From contig CP136534.1 in the NCBI GenBank assembly GCA_051016205.1, forward strand, positions 2,914,001 through 2,978,000: a stretch of DNA of 64,000 nucleotides, read 5' to 3'. Shown here one piece after another: positions 61,032 to 64,000 of this stretch; position 1 is the first letter of the stretch, and the number at the start of each line of letters is the position of its first letter. Made by a program: the position numbers and the translations under genes. Under the pieces are notes generated by a model. That model was not told where the DNA came from and did no database searches. It saw nothing but the letters and a program-made list of their open reading frames with translations. The stretch is from Acuticoccus sp051016205 (GTDB lineage: Bacteria > Pseudomonadota > Alphaproteobacteria > Rhizobiales > Amorphaceae).

Positions 61032-62018
61032 ATGAAACGATTCGTTGCCGCAGCCGCCGCTTTCGGCGCCGCCGTAGCCCTTGCGCCCCAAAGCGCTTTT
61101 GCGGCCGAGGAAATGCGCTGCAGCCACCAGCTGCCGCCCGCCCACCACATCGCCAAGGTGATCGACCGCTGGGCCGAAGAGGTGGAAAAGGCCTCGGACG
61201 GTGAGATCGACGTTCAGATCTTCGGCGCCAACAGCCTTGTGGGCGCGCGCGAAAACATCGTCTCCGTCGCTAAGGGCGACATTGAGTGCGCGTTCTCGGT
61301 GAACTTCCAGTGGGGCAGGACGCTCCCAATCATGAACGTCACCATCGCCCCGTTCGCCTTCTCCAGCATCGACCTTTGGCGCCAGTGGCCTGAATCGGAG
61401 GCGGCGGGCTTTTTGTCCGAAAAGCTCCTGGAAAAGGGCGTGCGCAACACCGTGTGGCTGTTCACCACCAACACCAGCGTGTTCACCGCCAACGGCAAAC
61501 TCCTCAACACGCCCGAAGCCTTTGACGGCATGAAGATCCGCGGCCTTGCCCCGTCCTTCAACGCCTCGTTGGAAGCTTTGGGGGCAGCGCCCGTCTCAAT
61601 GTCAGGCTCCGAGGTCTACCAGGCCCTTGCGACGGGCGTCATCGATGGCGGGCTGACGGATGTGGCCGCTGCCGTATCGCGCAAGTATTTTGAGGTGCAG
61701 GACCATTTCGTGGTGCTGCCCATCATCAGCGTCTATTTTCACGGCTACCTGAACCCGTCCTGGTATGACGGCCTGTCCGACACCGCGAAGGCCGCGCTCG
61801 ATGACGCCGGCAAAAAGGCCGCTGGCTGGGCCATCGATGCCTCCATCGAGGCCGCGTCCGCCGCCCCCGATGAGCTGCGCTCCCACGGTGTGACTGTGGA
61901 ATGGTCCACCGAAGAGCAGAACTCTGCCCTCGAACAGGTGATGCGCCCTGCCTTCGACAAAGCCTTTGCCAATGACGACGACAGCCAAAAGCTGATCGAG
62001 CTGTTGGGGCAAATGTGA
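61032..62018 (+). CDS. TRAP transporter binding protein DctP-type (system 2)
   Basis: A 328-residue binding protein with a signal peptide ending QSAFA near residue 24. MRCSHQLPPAHHIAKVIDRW near 28 and FDGMKIRGLAPSFNASLEALG near 160 (with the ligand-binding Arg) are typical. ATG 61032 has GGGAGGAAA in perfect range. It follows the lyase gene by 22 bases, so it is probably in the same operon as the CoA-transferase and lyase. Confidence 0.92.
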   Translation: MKRFVAAAAAFGAAVALAPQSAFAAEEMRCSHQLPPAHHIAKVIDRWAEEVEKASDGEIDVQIFGANSLVGARENIVSVAKGDIECAFSVNFQWGRTLPIMNVTIAPFAFSSIDLWRQWPESEAAGFLSEKLLEKGVRNTVWLFTTNTSVFTANGKLLNTPEAFDGMKIRGLAPSFNASLEALGAAPVSMSGSEVYQALATGVIDGGLTDVAAAVSRKYFEVQDHFVVLPIISVYFHGYLNPSWYDGLSDTAKAALDDAGKKAAGWAIDASIEAASAAPDELRSHGVTVEWSTEEQNSALEQVMRPAFDKAFANDDDSQKLIELLGQM

Positions 62019-62034
62019 CCTGACAGCGCCCACC

Positions 62035-62529
62035 ATGGCGTCCGCCATCGGCCTTGCGGTCCGCGCGCTTGTGTGGACCGCGGGGGCCATTGCCACACTG
62101 TTGCTTCTGTCATCGCTCGTCATCACCGTCTACGCGGTGGTGATGCGCTACGTCTTCAACGCCCCGTTGCTATGGAGCGATGAGTTGACCGGCTACCTCC
62201 TCGTCGCTCTCGTCATGCTGGGGGCTGCGGAGGCGTACAGGAAGGGCGACCACATTGGCGTTGACCTTCTCAGCAGCAAGGCAAAGGGCGGCCTGAAGCG
62301 CCTTCTTGCAGGCTTTGCCCATGTGGCTGTCCTGGCGGTTTCGGTGGTGATTGGCTACAGCGCGTGGGAATCGGTCCTTTTCGCCCGCGCATTCGGCTCC
62401 TTCTCCCCAGGCGCTTTGGAGATTGAAACCTGGATCCCCCAGGCACCGATGATCCTCGGTGCTGCCCTTCTGGGCGTGACCGCCCTTGCAAGGCTCCTTG
62501 GCCTTTTGAAAGCCCCTGACGCCCCATGA
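62035..62529 (+). CDS. TRAP transporter small permease DctQ-type (system 2)
   Basis: A 164-residue four-helix membrane protein. MRYVFNAPLLWSDELTGYLLV near residue 37 is the DctQ signature. It has ATG 62035, 16 bases after the binding protein, and an ATGA overlap with the large permease. Confidence 0.9.
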   Translation: MASAIGLAVRALVWTAGAIATLLLLSSLVITVYAVVMRYVFNAPLLWSDELTGYLLVALVMLGAAEAYRKGDHIGVDLLSSKAKGGLKRLLAGFAHVAVLAVSVVIGYSAWESVLFARAFGSFSPGALEIETWIPQAPMILGAALLGVTALARLLGLLKAPDAP

Positions 62530-63809
62530 TGATGCTCATCGTCTTTGCCGGGCTGATCGCGCTCCTCCTCACGGGCATTCCGATTTTTGCCGCGCTGGGG
62601 CTTGCGGCAACAGCGATCCTCTTTCTTGCGGAAGGGTCCATCGGCAGCGTTGCCGACACCGTCTTTGCCCACCTCAACAAGCCTGTGCTGACGACAATTC
62701 CTTTGTTCGTCTTCATGGCGCACGTGATGATCCGCGCGAAGGTGATCGACGACCTTTACGACATGGCCCACACGCTGATCGGCCATGTGCGCGGTGGCCT
62801 TGGTATGGCAACGGTCCTGTCGTGCACAGTGTTTGCCGCCATTTCAGGCTCGTCCGTTGCGACGGCCCTGTCCATAGGCTCCACGGCCATCCCGCAAATG
62901 CGCCGCTTCGGCTATCCTGAGCGTCACGCTTTGGGTGTGGTGGCGGCTGGCGGAACCCTCGGCATCCTGATCCCGCCTTCGGGGCCGATGATCCTTTATG
63001 CCATCGTCTCTGAGGTCTCCATCGGCGCCCTTTTCCTGGCAGGCATCGTGCCGGGACTGCTGCTTGCCACAGTGTTTTGCCTGTTTTGCATGGTGCAGGC
63101 CCGGGGCGAGACCCACGGGCGTGTCGCCTGGGCGGGCTTTCGCGCCGCCTGGAAGGCGGTGGGCCGGTCCATCTGGGCGGTGATGACGCCGCCTGTGGTG
63201 TTGGGCGGCATCTATTTCGGCATTTTTACCGCCACTGAGGCGGCGGCCGCAGGCTCCATCTACGCTCTGTTCGTGGCGGTGGTCATCTACCGCAATTTCG
63301 GCTTCAAGGACCTTTACGCGTGCGCCTATGCGGCCATGCGCACCTCGCTGATGGTGTTCATGATCATCGCCGGGGCGGCCATGTTCGGCCATGCCATCAC
63401 CATCATCCGCCTGCCTGTGGGGGTGACGGAGGCGGTGACGGCGCTGGGTCTGTCGCCGCTCGGCTTCATCATCGTGGTGATGGCGCTGATCTTCGTGATG
63501 GGCATGTTTTTCGAGGCAATCGCCATCATCTTGATCACGACGCCCATCCTGCTCCCGACGATGATCGCGCTCGACATCAACCTTGTCTGGTACGGCGTGT
63601 TGTTGATGATCAACCTTGAGCTTGCGATGATCACCCCGCCTGTGGGGATGAACCTGTTCGTCATCAAAGGCATCACCAACGCGCCTTTGGCCCAAGTGGT
63701 CCGCGGCGCCTTCCCGTTCGTCCTGTTGATGCTTGGCGGCCTTGCCCTTCTCGTTGCCGTCCCAGGCCTTGCCACGTGGCTCCCAACCTCAGCCGGCTTC
63801 GGCTCGTAG
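62526..63809 (+). CDS. TRAP transporter large permease DctM-type (system 2)
   Basis: A 427-residue permease. FAAISGSSVATALSIGSTAIPQM near residue 103 and AAGGTLGILIPPSGPMILYA near 140, then FFEAIAIILITTPILLPTM and AMITPPVGMNLFV in the second half, are the doubled DctM motifs. It is the last intact gene of the window. Confidence 0.94.
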   Translation: MMMLIVFAGLIALLLTGIPIFAALGLAATAILFLAEGSIGSVADTVFAHLNKPVLTTIPLFVFMAHVMIRAKVIDDLYDMAHTLIGHVRGGLGMATVLSCTVFAAISGSSVATALSIGSTAIPQMRRFGYPERHALGVVAAGGTLGILIPPSGPMILYAIVSEVSIGALFLAGIVPGLLLATVFCLFCMVQARGETHGRVAWAGFRAAWKAVGRSIWAVMTPPVVLGGIYFGIFTATEAAAAGSIYALFVAVVIYRNFGFKDLYACAYAAMRTSLMVFMIIAGAAMFGHAITIIRLPVGVTEAVTALGLSPLGFIIVVMALIFVMGMFFEAIAIILITTPILLPTMIALDINLVWYGVLLMINLELAMITPPVGMNLFVIKGITNAPLAQVVRGAFPFVLLMLGGLALLVAVPGLATWLPTSAGFGS

Positions 63810-63816
63810 TGGATGA

Positions 63817-63856
63817 CAACCCATCCGCCTCCCATCACCTTCCTTTGGCGAGATGG
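63817..63856 (-). repeat. 40-bp dispersed repeat, copy 2 (inverted)
   Basis: The reverse complement of this segment matches 54087-54126 at 34 of 40 positions. It starts eight bases after the TRAP permease stop. Position after operons in both cases suggests a short palindromic intergenic element. Confidence 0.6.
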
Positions 63857-63911
63857 ATCAAGGCGGAAGATGTTGGCACCGCCCCAGCGGCCGTGCCGCA
63901 AGGCACACCGC

Positions 63912-63998
63912 CTAAAATCCAAGCCCCAGATGATGCAGCACATCCTTCTGGAAGGCGGCCAAAGGCCCGTCGTCCACAAGATCATGGGGCGTGAAGGC
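63912..63998 (-). CDS. possible 3' end of a gene running off the right edge
   Basis: A frame open from the window edge ends at a TAG at 63912-63914. The last 28 residues begin AFTPHDLVDDG and end DVLHHLGLGF, a plausible protein end with biased third positions. Too short to identify. It would be convergent with the TRAP operon, with the dispersed repeat between them. Confidence 0.4.
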   Translation of the reverse strand, partial: AFTPHDLVDDGPLAAFQKDVLHHLGLGF

Positions 63999-64000
63999 GT

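Noticed and set aside
1..64000. CRISPR arrays, insertion sequences, prophage, tRNA or rRNA genes
   Set aside because: No regularly spaced repeats, transposase or integrase motifs, cloverleaf or rRNA sequence were seen anywhere in the window.

Overview
The window is high-G+C DNA with the gene content of an alphaproteobacterium, probably of the Hyphomicrobiales/Rhizobiales type. This rests on a serS-pcm-LysM/M23-DUF815-yajC-secD-secF-Mth938-phytoene-synthase-like block, a zinc-free L31 protein, the paired Avi_7170/Avi_7169-type peroxidase genes, a SigK-like sigma/RskA pair, and many ABC and TRAP uptake systems as in free-living, often marine, relatives. No tools were available. Family names come from motifs read by eye, and starts were chosen from Shine-Dalgarno (SD) spacing and stop/start overlaps.

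Layout. 1-4.0 kb: DUF502 membrane protein, then a minus-strand set of ECF sigma factor, RskA-type anti-sigma factor and a secreted fasciclin protein, an XRE regulator and a small protein. 4.2-9.0 kb: the most unusual region, a compact putative RiPP (modified peptide) locus with a SARP/BTAD-TPR regulator, a NHLP-like precursor with a single Cys near its C-terminus, a stand-alone YcaO enzyme and a lipoprotein carrying an M14-like zinc-site pattern. 9.0-12.4 kb: LivGFHM-type transporter without a binding protein. 12.4-14.7 kb: P-loop kinase, 3-hydroxyisobutyrate-dehydrogenase-like enzyme and acetoacetate decarboxylase on the minus strand. 14.9-22.6 kb: an eight-gene run of FAD oxidoreductase, two AhpD-like proteins, an opine-dehydrogenase-like enzyme and a spermidine/putrescine-type ABC importer.

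22.6-34.1 kb: housekeeping block (glpX, serS, pcm, NlpD-like factor, DUF815, yajC-secDF, Mth938-like and phytoene-synthase-like proteins). 34.1-39.3 kb: phnDCEE-type importer divergent from a secreted glycerophosphodiester phosphodiesterase, with a Pho-box-like triplet upstream of the latter and a strong intrinsic terminator between phnD and phnC. 39.3-46.6 kb: RraA-like protein, ABC exporter, rpmE, hydantoinase/5-oxoprolinase hyuA-hyuB and an NTF2-like protein. 46.6-53.9 kb: glutathionyl-hydroquinone reductase, two SDRs and a sugar-type ABC importer with two permeases. 53.9-54.2 kb: a hairpin-rich intergenic region. 54.2-63.8 kb: alpha/beta hydrolase, VOC protein and two complete TRAP systems enclosing a class III CoA-transferase and a HMG-CoA-lyase-like enzyme, which together suggest uptake, CoA activation and cleavage of a branched dicarboxylate. 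The right edge holds the possible 3' end of another gene.

Overall this is chromosome of a nutritionally versatile heterotroph. The 4.2-9.0 kb locus is the best candidate for an undescribed system. Its central stretch is visibly poorer in G+C (26 of 60 bases at 7081-7140, against 40 of 60 at 50521-50580), which fits acquisition by transfer.
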